Source: Halorussus salinisoli
Lineage (GTDB): Archaea > Halobacteriota > Halobacteria > Halobacteriales > Haladaptataceae
NCBI GenBank assembly: GCA_005239435.1
Contig: SZNP01000001.1
Location: 62,001-126,000 of the forward strand
Direction of reading: 5' to 3'
DNA length: 64,000 nt
Part shown: piece after piece, positions 51,697-61,005 of the stretch
Layout: the number at the start of each line of letters is the position of its first letter
Position numbering within the stretch: the first letter of the stretch is position 1
Notes under the pieces: model-generated
Told to the model about the DNA's origin: nothing
What the model saw: the letters and a program-made list of their open reading frames with translations, nothing else
Databases searched by the model: none
Program-made: the position numbers and the translations under genes

Positions 51697-52902
51697 CTAC
51701 TGATAAATCGGGAAGAACTCGAAGAGGAGGAACGACGCCATCGCCGAGATGCTCGGGGTCAGAATCCAGAGCATGATGACCCGGCCGGTCGAGGACGGGT
51801 CGAACAGGTCCTTGGTCTGGAGTTCGTCGGGGTCCTCCTCACCGATTTTCTGGACCTCGTCTTCGGGTTCGGCGGTGAGGGCGTTGACCGACATCTTCGA
51901 CTCGCCCTCGTCCGGCCCGCCGCCGTCTTGGCCCTCGCCGCGAACCGCGACGGCCGCGGCGTCTCTGACCCTGACCGCTCGGGTCGCCCGACCCCACCCG
52001 AGACCGATGATGCACATCGTCGCGCTGACCGCGAGGCTGGCGGGGATGCCCAGCACCGACAGGAAGGTGATGAGCGACGCCGAGACTACTTCCACGATGA
52101 GCGCGGCCAACAGCGGCAGGTCGGTGAGGTCGTTGCCCACGGTGTCGAGGGTCCGGCGCGCGATGGTGAACGCGCCGAGGCCGATGGCACCCGCGGCGAG
52201 GAAGATACCCTGATTGATTCCCAACTCGCCGCTTCCGACGAGCGGGGCGACGGCGTTCGCCACGTTGCTCGCGCCCGCCGAGAACGCCATGTAACAGCCG
52301 ATGACGACGACGAGGACGCTACTGACGAGTTCGCGGCGATTCGTCGTCGCGCTCGGGACTGGATACGGAATCGACGCCACGCGGCCGTACTCGAACAGCG
52401 GTCCCTCCGACCGGTCGATGCGGAACCACACGTCGAGGTAGGGGTAGAGGTAGCGTCCGATGACCGCACAGACCCAGAAGGCGACGATGGGAGCGACCAG
52501 CCACCACGAGACGATCTGGCCCATCACGCCCCAGTCGATGTCGCCCGCCGCGACGCCGAGTCCGGCGATAGCGCCGACGGCGGTCATCGAGGTGGAGGCG
52601 GGGACGCCGAACAGGTTCGAGACGAGCAGCGCCAGTCCGACGAAGAAGAGGACGCCCACGCTCGCGGGAAGCGTGAACAGTGCCGAGGGGACGATTTTGC
52701 CGCCCATCGTCGCCACGACGTTCCGTCCGACGGTCCACCCGCCCAGCAACGCGAAACTCGCCATCAGACCCGCCGCGCCGAGTTTCGAGAGGACGCCACT
52801 TCCGACTGCGGGACCGAACGCGACACCGGTCGAGGAACCACCGATGTTGAAACCGACGAAGACTGCGACCGCGAGACCGACGAGGAGGAGTACGCTAATC
52901 AC
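51697..52902 (-). CDS. PiT-family phosphate permease
   Basis: A 401-residue membrane protein with two PiT repeats: the N-terminal FVGFNIGGSSTGVAFGPAVG with GVPASTSMTAVGAIAGLGVA, and the C-terminal FSAGASNVANAVAPLVGSGE (the GANDVANA-type motif) with LGIPASLAVSATMCIIGLGW. It also has a charged loop (RGEGQDGGGPDEGESKMSVN). It imports phosphate with cations. The start is GTG at 52902. A paralogue lies directly upstream on the same strand (53011-54147). Confidence 0.92.
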   Translation of the reverse strand: MISVLLLVGLAVAVFVGFNIGGSSTGVAFGPAVGSGVLSKLGAAGLMASFALLGGWTVGRNVVATMGGKIVPSALFTLPASVGVLFFVGLALLVSNLFGVPASTSMTAVGAIAGLGVAAGDIDWGVMGQIVSWWLVAPIVAFWVCAVIGRYLYPYLDVWFRIDRSEGPLFEYGRVASIPYPVPSATTNRRELVSSVLVVVIGCYMAFSAGASNVANAVAPLVGSGELGINQGIFLAAGAIGLGAFTIARRTLDTVGNDLTDLPLLAALIVEVVSASLITFLSVLGIPASLAVSATMCIIGLGWGRATRAVRVRDAAAVAVRGEGQDGGGPDEGESKMSVNALTAEPEDEVQKIGEEDPDELQTKDLFDPSSTGRVIMLWILTPSISAMASFLLFEFFPIYQ

Positions 52903-53010
52903 AGGTGTACGAACGCGCGACGGAGGTTAAATCGTATCGATTCGTTGACTCGGAGCCCCGCTCACACCACCGACATCGGGAGCCTGAGCGTCAGCTCCAC
53001 CGACAGTCCG

Positions 53011-54147
53011 TCAAATCGGCACGTACCGGAAGACGACGTACGCGACGACGGTCGCCACGGCGGGGACGAGGTTCTGAAGCAGGACGACCCTCGCGGTGGT
53101 CGCTGGCTGGTAGAGTTCGGCCGCGGACGGCGAGTCGTCGGTGACGATGGGCGCGTCGGCGCTCTCGGCCGGGACGCCGACGCTCGACGCGGGAACCTGT
53201 GGCGAGTCGGGAACTGCGTCGGCGACCGTGGCGCGACCCCAGCCGAGACCGACCACGCTCATCGTGGCGATGACGACGAAACTCGCGGGGACGCCGAGCG
53301 CCGACAGGACCGTGACGATGGACGCGCTGACGGTGGCGACCACGAGCGCGGCGACCAACGGGAGGTCGGTGAGGTCGTTGCCCACGGTGTCGAGGGTTCG
53401 TCGCGCGATGGTGAACGCGCCGATTGCGGTCGCTCCGGCCGCCAGCAGGATGCCCTCGTTCATCGAAATCGCGCCGTTGCCGACGAGCGGGGCGACGGCG
53501 TTCGCCACGTTGCTCGCGCCCGCCGAGAACGCCATGTAGCAACCGATGCCCACGACCAGGAGCGTCCCGACGAACTCCCGCTGGGTGGTGTTCGGGCCGA
53601 GTTCGAAAGCGGGCACGGTGCCCGACCTATCGACGGTTACGAGGGGACCGTCGCTCCTGTCGATGGCGATTCGGTCCACGAGTCGGTCGTACCAGTAGCG
53701 TCCGACGACCGCGCTGACCCAGAAGCCGATGATCGGAGCGACCAGCCACCAGCCGACGATTTCGACGACGGCGTCGACCTTCAACTGACCGATGGCCAGC
53801 CCCAATCCGACGATGGCTCCGACGGCGGTCATCGAGGTGGAGGCGGGGACGCCGAACACGTTTCCGGCGAACAGCGCCAGTCCGACGAACAGGAGGACGG
53901 CGATGCTCACCTCCATCGTGAACGGGTCGCCCGCGACGAGTCCCTGCCCGAGGGTGTCGACGACTCGGCGACCGAGGGTCCACCCACCGATCAGGAAGAA
54001 GACGGTCATCAGTCCGGCCGCGCCGAGTTTCGAGACGGCCCCGCTTCCGACCGCCGGACCGAACGCGACGCCCGTGTTCGACCCGCCGATGTTGAACCCG
54101 ACGAAGATGGCGACGACGACGCCGACGAGGAGGAGGGCACTACTCAC
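53011..54147 (-). CDS. PiT-family phosphate permease, tandem paralogue
   Basis: A 378-residue paralogue of the preceding permease: FVGFNIGGSNTGVAFGPAVG, GVPASTSMTAVGAIVGLGLA, FSAGASNVANAVAPLVGNGA and IARRTLDTVGNDLTDLPLVA are nearly the same in both. A shorter loop near the C-terminus replaces the long charged one of its neighbour. The start is GTG at 54147, because no ATG precedes the first conserved residues. The pair looks like a tandem duplication. Confidence 0.92.
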   Translation of the reverse strand: MSSALLLVGVVVAIFVGFNIGGSNTGVAFGPAVGSGAVSKLGAAGLMTVFFLIGGWTLGRRVVDTLGQGLVAGDPFTMEVSIAVLLFVGLALFAGNVFGVPASTSMTAVGAIVGLGLAIGQLKVDAVVEIVGWWLVAPIIGFWVSAVVGRYWYDRLVDRIAIDRSDGPLVTVDRSGTVPAFELGPNTTQREFVGTLLVVGIGCYMAFSAGASNVANAVAPLVGNGAISMNEGILLAAGATAIGAFTIARRTLDTVGNDLTDLPLVAALVVATVSASIVTVLSALGVPASFVVIATMSVVGLGWGRATVADAVPDSPQVPASSVGVPAESADAPIVTDDSPSAAELYQPATTARVVLLQNLVPAVATVVAYVVFRYVPI

Positions 54148-54288
54148 GACACGCTCTTCGGACGAATTCTATTTAAAAGATGCCGAAAGCTGCCGCCGGA
54201 GGCGGCGTTTTCGGAGCTTCGAATCGAAGGCCCGGCAAAAGGTACAGGCGGAGAAAGGGTTATCCCCGCGGCACGACTTCCCGTACGC

Positions 54289-55875
54289 ATGAAAGTCCTC
54301 GTAACGGACCCGATTGCGGACGCTGGTTTAGACAGACTGAGAGAGGCGGGCCACGAAGTCGAAACCGCCTACGACGTCGAAGGAGACGCGCTCCTGTCGG
54401 CCGTCTCGGACGCGAACGGTCTCATCGTCCGCTCGGGAACCGACGTGAACGAGGAGGTCTTCGAGGCCGCCACGGACCTCGTCATCGTCGGCCGTGCAGG
54501 TATCGGCGTCGACAACATCGACATCGAATCGGCGACCGAACACGGCGTCATCGTCGCCAACGCTCCGGAGGGGAACGTCCGGGCCGCGGCCGAACACACC
54601 GTCGCCATGACGTTCGCCGCCGCGCGTTCGATTCCGCAGGCCCACGCCCGCCTGAAAGATGGCGAGTGGGCGAAGGGCGACTACCTCGGCACGGAGGTCA
54701 ACGCCAAGACCCTCGGCGTCGTCGGACTCGGCCGCGTCGGCCAAGAGGTCGCCAGGAAACTCGACTCGCTCGGGATGGACCTCGTGGCCTACGACCCCTA
54801 CATCAGCGAGGACCGCGCCAAGCAACTCGGCGCCGAACTGGTCGACCTCGACGAGTGTCTCGACCGGGCGGACTTCCTGACGGTCCACACCCCGCTCACG
54901 CCCGAGACGGAGGGTCTCATCAGCGACGAGGAACTCGCCCAAATCGAAGGCGGCTATCTGATCAACTGCGCCCGTGGCGGCGTCGTGGACGAGGACGCGC
55001 TCGCAGAAGCGGTCGAAGACGGCGTCCTCGCGGGTGCCGCGGTGGACGTGTTCGCCGACGAACCCGTCTCGCCGGACAACCCCCTGCTCGACGTAGAGGA
55101 CGTGGTGGTGACTCCCCATCTCGGAGCAAGCACCGAGGCCGCACAGGAGAACGTCGCCACCAGCACGGCCGACCAAGTGGCCGCGGCGTTCGCCGAAGAA
55201 CCGGTCGTCAACGCGCTCAACGCCCCCTCCATCGACGAGAGCGCGTTCCCCCGCGTCGAACCGTACATCGGTCTCGCGGAGACCGCGGGCAAGATCGCCA
55301 CCCAACTGCTGGACGAACGCATCAGTTCCATCGAGGTCCACTACGAGGGCGACATCGCCGAGGAGGACGTGGAACTCGTCACCGCCAGCGCCCAGAAGGG
55401 CGTGTTCCAACCCCTCGAATGGCAGGTCAACGCGGTCAACGCGCCACAAATCGCCGAGGAGCGCGGCGTCGAGGTGACCGAGTCCAAGACCCGCCAGACC
55501 GAGGACTTCCAGAGTCTGGTTCGCGTGACCGTCTCGGGCGACGAGGAGTCCATCAGCGTCGAAGGGACCCTGTTCGCGGGCGACGACCCCCGCATCGTCC
55601 GCGTGGACGACTACCGAATCGACGCCATCCCGCACGGCCACATGCTGGTCGCCCGCAACGAGGACGCACCGGGCGTCATCGGCTTCATCGGAACCGTCCT
55701 CGGCGACCACGAGGTCAACATCGCGGGGATGTTCAACGCCCGCGAGGCCATCGGCGGCGAGGCGCTGACCGTCTACACGCTCGACGCACAGGTGCCCGAC
55801 GAGGCCAAGGAGGCGCTGGAGAACGACGACCGAATCATCGAAGCGCGGTACATCGAACTGAACGGCGCGAAGTAG
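54289..55875 (+). CDS. serA: D-3-phosphoglycerate dehydrogenase
   Basis: A 528-residue enzyme that starts serine synthesis by oxidising 3-phosphoglycerate. The NAD motif is in TLGVVGLGRVGQEVARKLDS. Substrate/catalytic residues are in INCARGGVVDEDALAEAVED (Arg), AAVDVFADEPVSPDNPLLDV (Glu) and VVVTPHLGASTEAAQENVAT (His). The C-terminal part includes the ASB domain and an ACT domain (HMLVARNEDAPGVIGFIGTV). The start at 54289 is chosen because the frame, though open far upstream, is only antisense to the PiT genes there. Confidence 0.95.
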   Translation: MKVLVTDPIADAGLDRLREAGHEVETAYDVEGDALLSAVSDANGLIVRSGTDVNEEVFEAATDLVIVGRAGIGVDNIDIESATEHGVIVANAPEGNVRAAAEHTVAMTFAAARSIPQAHARLKDGEWAKGDYLGTEVNAKTLGVVGLGRVGQEVARKLDSLGMDLVAYDPYISEDRAKQLGAELVDLDECLDRADFLTVHTPLTPETEGLISDEELAQIEGGYLINCARGGVVDEDALAEAVEDGVLAGAAVDVFADEPVSPDNPLLDVEDVVVTPHLGASTEAAQENVATSTADQVAAAFAEEPVVNALNAPSIDESAFPRVEPYIGLAETAGKIATQLLDERISSIEVHYEGDIAEEDVELVTASAQKGVFQPLEWQVNAVNAPQIAEERGVEVTESKTRQTEDFQSLVRVTVSGDEESISVEGTLFAGDDPRIVRVDDYRIDAIPHGHMLVARNEDAPGVIGFIGTVLGDHEVNIAGMFNAREAIGGEALTVYTLDAQVPDEAKEALENDDRIIEARYIELNGAK

Positions 55876-55957
55876 GCGTTTTCGCCCCTCACTCTTCAAC
55901 TCGAGTAGAGTCGAACAACCGCCGTTTATTAGTGGCGTCGCTGTCCACGCCCCGTAC

Positions 55958-56782
55958 ATGAGAAATCTCGGCTTGAAAGCGCGAATGGCGGTCGTCGGGT
56001 CGATGCTGTTCGTGTTCTACGCGGTGGCCGCCGCCGCGGCGATGGTAATATTCGACTTCCCGCTAGTACTCGTTGCACTCGGGAGCGTCGCCTTCGTCGG
56101 CGTCCAGTACAAAATCGGCAAGTGGGCCGCGCTCCGGAGCGTCGGCGCGGAGGACATGCCCGAAGACCGCTTCCCCGACGTTCACCGACAGGTCGAGTCG
56201 CTATCGAAGGACATGGGAATCGACAAGCCCCGACTGATGGTCGCCCGCATGGGCGTACCCAACGCCTTCGCGGTCGGGCGCAAGGGCGCGGGCACCGTCG
56301 TCGTCTCGGAGGAACTCCTCCAGATGCTCGACCCCGACGAGGTCGAGGGCGTCCTCGCGCACGAACTCGCCCACATCCGGAACCGCGACGTGGTGATGAT
56401 GGTCCTCGGGCAGGGCGTGGCCTCCATCGTCGCCATCGTCGCCCAGTGGGCGGTCCTGCTGACCGGCGACAACGACCTCGCGGACTTCTTCCTCGCCATC
56501 GTCGTGGGCCAGATCACCCAGATGCTCGTGATGGTGTTCGTCTTCGCCATCTCGCGCTACCGCGAGTACGTCGCGGACCGCGACGCTGCAGACGAAATCG
56601 GCAGCGGCGAACCGCTGGCCTCCGCGCTCGAAAAGATTAGCCGCGGGAGCGAACGCGCCCGCGAGTCCAAAATCGACTCCGAAACGAGCGCGCTGTGCAT
56701 CTTCGGTGAGGGGACCGGCCTCGCGCGACTGTTCGCCAGTCACCCGCCGGTCGAGAAGCGAATCGAGCGCCTACGTAACTGA
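55958..56782 (+). CDS. htpX: HtpX-like M48 metalloprotease
   Basis: A 274-residue membrane protease. Two TM segments lie near the N-terminus (VVGSMLFVFYAVAAAAAMVI, LVLVALGSVAFVGVQYKIGK), then the zinc site HELAH in VEGVLAHELAHIRNRDVVMM with the third ligand Glu in RYREYVADRDAADEIGSGEP, and two more TM in between. It degrades misfolded membrane proteins under stress. The start at 55958 lies after a leaderless-type promoter (TTTATTAGTGG). Confidence 0.95.
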   Translation: MRNLGLKARMAVVGSMLFVFYAVAAAAAMVIFDFPLVLVALGSVAFVGVQYKIGKWAALRSVGAEDMPEDRFPDVHRQVESLSKDMGIDKPRLMVARMGVPNAFAVGRKGAGTVVVSEELLQMLDPDEVEGVLAHELAHIRNRDVVMMVLGQGVASIVAIVAQWAVLLTGDNDLADFFLAIVVGQITQMLVMVFVFAISRYREYVADRDAADEIGSGEPLASALEKISRGSERARESKIDSETSALCIFGEGTGLARLFASHPPVEKRIERLRN

Positions 56783-56802
56783 CGGGCTTGGACGAGACAA
56801 TT

Positions 56803-57033
56803 ATGGACCTCCGAACCCTCCTCGCGGCCGTCCTCGGCGTCGGTCTCGGTTTGCTCTTCGTCGCGGCCCCGGAGGCGGTCGTGAAGATTCACACAGCAGG
56901 TCGAAGGCCACCCGGCCGCGGCGGCGAGTACGGCGAGGAGTCGGTCGCGGGTCGGTGGCGGCGGCTTGTGCAGGCCGTCGGTATCGCCCTCGTCGCGGTC
57001 GGTCTCTACTTCGGTGCGACCGCACTCGGATAG
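56803..57033 (+). CDS. Small membrane protein downstream of htpX
   Basis: A 76-residue protein with two hydrophobic helices (LRTLLAAVLGVGLGLLFVAA, RLVQAVGIALVAVGLYFGAT) and a Gly/Arg-rich loop (GRRPPGRGGEYGEESVAGRW). It begins 20 bases after htpX; a TTG start five codons earlier is possible. It may be co-transcribed with htpX. The function is unknown. Confidence 0.75.
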   Translation: MDLRTLLAAVLGVGLGLLFVAAPEAVVKIHTAGRRPPGRGGEYGEESVAGRWRRLVQAVGIALVAVGLYFGATALG

Positions 57034-57229
57034 GGTCACTCCTGTTCGGCTTCAAACGACTGTAGGATTGCTTCGGACAACTCTCTAATACTTTAACGGG
57101 TATATCCATTGCTCACTTCCGACCGGCGACGGCCGGTGTTCGCCACTCACCCCCGACAGTTCGTCACGACTTCCCCACACTCCTGCCGGAAAACTCGAAC
57201 TCAAATACCCACACCTCTTTGCTCCGATA

Positions 57230-58447
57230 GTGTCACACGGCCGCGCCGAGGAGTCGAGCGAGCGTCTGGTGACTGGCTACTCCGGCCGCCTCTTGCTCGC
57301 CGTCTCGCTGGGGTGGGCCGCCATCCAGACTGGCCGACTCGTCCTCTCGCCGCTCTTGCCGACCGTGATGGACGACCTGGCTATCACCGAGTTTCAGGCG
57401 GGGATGGCCTTCACGATTCTCTGGGGACTGTACGCGCTCTGCCAGTATCCGAGCGGTCGGCTCTCCGACAACCTGACCCGCAAGACCCTGCTGGTCGCCG
57501 GTCTCTCGCTCGTCGTCGCCGGGTTCGTCGCTCTCGCGAGCGCCCCGAACTACCCGCTCTTCCTGCTCGGCGCGGCGGTCGTGGGTACCGGCGCGGGTCT
57601 CTACCCGACCCCGGCGCGGGCGCTGGTCTCGGACCTGTTCGTGAAGCGCCGCGGGCAGGCGTTCGGACTCCACACCGCTTCCGGCGACATCGGCGGCGCG
57701 GCCGCGGCCGGACTCGCCGTCGCGGCGCTCGCGCTCGCCGGTTGGCGGTCGGCCTACGCACCCGTCGTCGCCGTCCTCGCGGGCGTGGCGCTGGCGCTCC
57801 ACGTCTGGGGTCGGGAGCAGTACGTCCGGCCCGAGGCCGACCGCGATGCTCTCGTCGCCGGACTCTCGGACGCGCGAGCGACCGCCGGTCGCCTCTGGAC
57901 GAACCCCCGGATGCGGTGGCTCCTGTTGGCCTACGCGCTGTACGCCTTCACGTGGCAGAGCGCGGCCGGATTCCTGCCGACCTTCCTCCGGGCGGCGAAG
58001 GGGTTCCCGGCCGGTCTCGCCAGCGGCGGGTTCGCGGTCCTGTTTCTGGTCGGTGCGGCCGTCAAGCCGGTAGCGGGGTCGCTCGGCGACCGGTTCCCTC
58101 GGGCCGGAGTCGCCGCCGGGGCGCTGGTCGTCGCGGCGCTCGCGCTCGCCGGTCTACTGGCCGCGTCCGGCACGCTCGCGGTCGGCGTCGCCGTCGTCGC
58201 GTTCGCGGCCGGACTCATGGCTTACCCGCCGGTGATGCAGGCGCTCTTGATGGACACGTTTCCGGACGGAAGCATGGGCGGCGACCTCGGCGCGACTCGG
58301 ACCGTCTACATCGGCCTCGGAAGCCTCGGGCCGAGTTACGTCGGGTTCGTCGCGGGTCGGGTCTCCTACGCCGCGGCGTTCGCGGGGTTACTGGGGTGTT
58401 TGCTCGTGAGCGCGGCGATAGTCGTCGGACTGGCCCGGAGCGAGTAG
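57230..58447 (+). CDS. MFS transporter
   Basis: A 405-residue permease of the major facilitator superfamily with twelve TM segments. The MFS loop 2-3 motif is in YPSGRLSDNLTRKTLLVAGL and that of the second half in VKPVAGSLGDRFPRAGVAAG. The direction and the substrate are not evident. The start is GTG at 57230, just before SHGRAEESSERLV; it has no upstream extension. Confidence 0.9.
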   Translation: MSHGRAEESSERLVTGYSGRLLLAVSLGWAAIQTGRLVLSPLLPTVMDDLAITEFQAGMAFTILWGLYALCQYPSGRLSDNLTRKTLLVAGLSLVVAGFVALASAPNYPLFLLGAAVVGTGAGLYPTPARALVSDLFVKRRGQAFGLHTASGDIGGAAAAGLAVAALALAGWRSAYAPVVAVLAGVALALHVWGREQYVRPEADRDALVAGLSDARATAGRLWTNPRMRWLLLAYALYAFTWQSAAGFLPTFLRAAKGFPAGLASGGFAVLFLVGAAVKPVAGSLGDRFPRAGVAAGALVVAALALAGLLAASGTLAVGVAVVAFAAGLMAYPPVMQALLMDTFPDGSMGGDLGATRTVYIGLGSLGPSYVGFVAGRVSYAAAFAGLLGCLLVSAAIVVGLARSE

Positions 58448-58448
58448 G

Positions 58449-58889
58449 TTACCGGAACCAGCTTTTCACCCGCGCTAGCAGACCGGCCTCCTGTTTGCGT
58501 CCGGTCCACTCGAAGTCGTCGTCGGCTTCACTGCTGCCGTCGATTCGGTCGCGGTAGGATTCGGTCCGAGACTCCAGAATCTGCTCGTTTCGCGTGATAA
58601 CCGCGTCGAGTTGGGACTCCTTGCGCGCTAACCGTCGTTCGAGACAGTCCACTTCGTCCTCCAGTTGCGCGCGCTCGGCCAGCAGGTCCTCGTACTCGCG
58701 CTCGTACTCCCGGCAGAGTCGCTCGCGCCAGTCGTCGAGTTCCGGCCGTAGCTGTTCGTAGATGCGTTGCGGACAGACCACCACTACCAGTTCCTCGTCG
58801 GTGTCGGGCCTCCAGTCCGACCCGTCTGCTCGCCCTCCCTCGGGTAGCCTCTCTCCGTCGTGAGTGCGTTCGGGGGTCTCGATACTCAC
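58449..58889 (-). CDS. Coiled-coil protein, conserved in haloarchaea
   Basis: A 146-residue acidic protein. Residues about 50-120 are a coiled coil (YEQLRPELDDWRERLCREYE, LLAERAQLEDEVDCLERRLA, KESQLDAVITRNEQILESRT). The tail ends with an amphipathic helix (LLARVKSWFR) that could touch the membrane. There is no catalytic motif. The GTG at 58889 (SIETPERTHDGE) is used as start; a TTG nine codons upstream is an alternative. It is convergent with the MFS gene with a one-base gap. Confidence 0.75.
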   Translation of the reverse strand: MSIETPERTHDGERLPEGGRADGSDWRPDTDEELVVVVCPQRIYEQLRPELDDWRERLCREYEREYEDLLAERAQLEDEVDCLERRLARKESQLDAVITRNEQILESRTESYRDRIDGSSEADDDFEWTGRKQEAGLLARVKSWFR

Positions 58890-59020
58890 GCAACGATACA
58901 CGGTACCGAGGTCCAAAAAGGCGCGTCAGACGGGAAGATGACGCGTCAGACGGGCGAACGACGGTGTTTCGACTGGAGATGACACGCCGCGGCTCCCCGC
59001 GGGCGTCGGGCGAGTCGTCG

Positions 59021-60295
59021 CTACTTCGAGAGGTGGTCGAGCACGCCTTCGGTGTCGGCCGGAACCGGTTCGGGGTCCGCCCCGGCGGCCGCCGCGGCGT
59101 CGGGGTCTTTCAGCAGGTGACCCGTCGTCAGACAGACGACCTGTTCGTCGGCCGCGATTTCGCCCGACTCGCGCAACGTCCGGAGTCCGGCGACCGACGC
59201 CGCGCTCGCGGGTTCGACGCCCACGCCGTCGCGGGCGAGCGCGCGCTGGGCGTTCGTGATCTCCTCGTCCGAGACCGCGACCGCAGTGCCGCCGGTCTCG
59301 CGGATGCCGGGCAGGGCCTTCGGCGCGTTGACGGGATTCCCGATTCGGATGGCGGTCGCACGGGTCTCGACTTCCTCCCAGCGGCGCACCTCGTCGCGGC
59401 CCTCTTCGATGGCTTCGACCATCGGAGCGGCGCCCTCGGCCTGTACGCCGGTCAGTGCTGGAACCTCCTCGGGGTCGAGCGCCCCGGCGGCGACGAGTTC
59501 GCGGAACGCTTTGTAGAGGGCCGCGGTGTTGCCCGCGTTGCCGACCGGCAGGACGATTCGGTCGGGCAAGTCGCCCGTCTGGTCGCGGAACTGTTCCAGA
59601 ATCTCCAGGCCGATGGTCTTCTGGCCCTCCAGTCGGAACGGGTTCAGCGAGTTGAGGAGGTAGGCCTCCCCGCGGTCGGCGAGGTCCGACACGACGTCGA
59701 GGCAGGCGTCGAAGTTGCCGTCCACTTCCAGGATTCGCGCGCCGTGGAGGCTGGCCTGCGCGACCTTGCCCGCCGCGACCTTTCCGGCGGGGAGGAGGAC
59801 CAGAACCTCCGTGCCTGCGCGCGACCCGTAGCACGCGAGCGCGGCGCTCGTGTTGCCCGTGGACGCACACGCGAGTCGATTCACGCCCAGTTCCTCGGCC
59901 ACGCGCACGCCGACGGTCATCCCGCGGTCTTTGAAACTCCCGGTCGGGTTCATCCCCTCGTGTTTGACCCGGAGGTCCGCGACGCCCACCTCGTCCTCGA
60001 TGGTCGGGACCGAGTAGAGCGGGGTGTCGCCTTCCTCGATGCTCACGCCCGACTCGAAGGGGAGGGCGGCCGAGTATCGCCAGACGCCTCGCGCCGTCGA
60101 GTCGGTGAAGTCGTCGAGCGTCGGATGGTCGGCGTACCGGACCTCCAACAGACTTTCGCAGTCGGGACACCGATACCGGACCTCCTCGAAGGGAGCACCG
60201 GTCCAGTCGCAGTCGATGCAGGCTAGCCAGACGCCGTCGTCGGCGTCGGACGGAACGGACTCGTCGGCAGTGCCGGAGAGCGCCAAGTCGGTCAT
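59021..60295 (-). CDS. thrC: Threonine synthase
   Basis: A 424-residue PLP enzyme that makes threonine from O-phosphohomoserine. The N-terminal zinc ribbon (WLACIDCDWTGAPFEEVRYR and CPDCESLLEVRY) is followed by the PLP lysine in MNPTGSFKDRGMTVGVRVAE, the phosphate-binding ACASTGNTSAALACYGSRAG and PVGNAGNTAALYKAFRELVA. The C-terminus has GVGVEPASAASVAGLRTLRE. The start MTDLALSGTADES is preferred to a longer frame with Ser/Pro-rich upstream part. Confidence 0.94.
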   Translation of the reverse strand: MTDLALSGTADESVPSDADDGVWLACIDCDWTGAPFEEVRYRCPDCESLLEVRYADHPTLDDFTDSTARGVWRYSAALPFESGVSIEEGDTPLYSVPTIEDEVGVADLRVKHEGMNPTGSFKDRGMTVGVRVAEELGVNRLACASTGNTSAALACYGSRAGTEVLVLLPAGKVAAGKVAQASLHGARILEVDGNFDACLDVVSDLADRGEAYLLNSLNPFRLEGQKTIGLEILEQFRDQTGDLPDRIVLPVGNAGNTAALYKAFRELVAAGALDPEEVPALTGVQAEGAAPMVEAIEEGRDEVRRWEEVETRATAIRIGNPVNAPKALPGIRETGGTAVAVSDEEITNAQRALARDGVGVEPASAASVAGLRTLRESGEIAADEQVVCLTTGHLLKDPDAAAAAGADPEPVPADTEGVLDHLSK

Positions 60296-60540
60296 TGCGC
60301 GTTTGAAAGCAGTCGAAGGGGAAAAAGCAGTTGGTGGCGGTGATACTGACGGCGTGGAATCGCCCGAAGAGGGAACGCACGACCGGGGCGACACCGTCTA
60401 TTCGTCTCGTTCGTCGTCTCAGAACCGAAGCCAGACGACGGGCGTGAGACGCTGCTCCGTCGTCGTAGTGTTCGGGCGGGTGTGCAGGCGACCTGCACAC
60501 CCGCCGAACCGGTATTGAAGTAATGCGCGAACTGAACGAC

Positions 60541-61005
60541 ATGGCTTCCGAAACCACGACGGCAGTCGAGACGCCAACCGAACAGTTCGCGTGGAAGGGC
60601 GGTGCGCTCGCCGGTCTCCTCGCGGGAATCGTCATGGGCGCGATGCTCACGACACAGATGGGACCGGTCATCCGCGTCGCCATCCCCTCGATGTACGGAC
60701 TGGAGGGCCTCGCGGCCGGATGGGTCGCTCACCTCTTCCACTCCGTCGCCCTCGGCGTCGCCTTCGCCGTGGTCGCGGGCGTGGTCGGTTCCGGCGAGTC
60801 TACCGGTCGTAGCGCGGCGCTCGGCGTTGGTTACGGCGTCGTCCTCTGGGTCATCCTCGCGGCGCTCGTCATGCCCATTTGGCTCGGTGCGGTCGGGTCG
60901 CCCGCGAACCCGCCGCTCCCGAACTTCGACCCCCAGAGCCTCGTCGGTCACGTCGTCTACGGTCTCGTTCTCGGCGTCGTCTTCCCGTACGTCCGGGACC
61001 TGTAG
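60541..61005 (+). CDS. 4-TM HLFHS-motif membrane protein, paralogue 1
   Basis: A 154-residue membrane protein with four TM helices. The conserved pattern is GGALAGLLAGIVMGAMLTTQ, IPSMYGLEGLAAGWVAHLFH, SVALGVAFAVVAGVVGSGES, GVGYGVVLWVILAALVMPIW, and at the end SLVGHVVYGLVLGVVFPYVR. It shares these with the genes at 62415-62900 and 63060-63524. Related haloarchaeal proteins are sometimes annotated as histidine kinase, but no kinase domain is present. Two conserved His (HLFHS) and one in LVGH lie in the membrane plane and could ligate heme or metal; that is inference. Confidence 0.82.
   Translation: MASETTTAVETPTEQFAWKGGALAGLLAGIVMGAMLTTQMGPVIRVAIPSMYGLEGLAAGWVAHLFHSVALGVAFAVVAGVVGSGESTGRSAALGVGYGVVLWVILAALVMPIWLGAVGSPANPPLPNFDPQSLVGHVVYGLVLGVVFPYVRDL

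Noticed and set aside
51628..54288. Very long plus-strand open frame continuous with serA (over 880 extra codons).
   Set aside because: It runs antisense through the ferredoxin promoter and both PiT permease genes. The minus strand there encodes clear membrane proteins, and the plus-strand translation is a low-complexity Asp/Arg/Gly shadow typical of GC-rich DNA.
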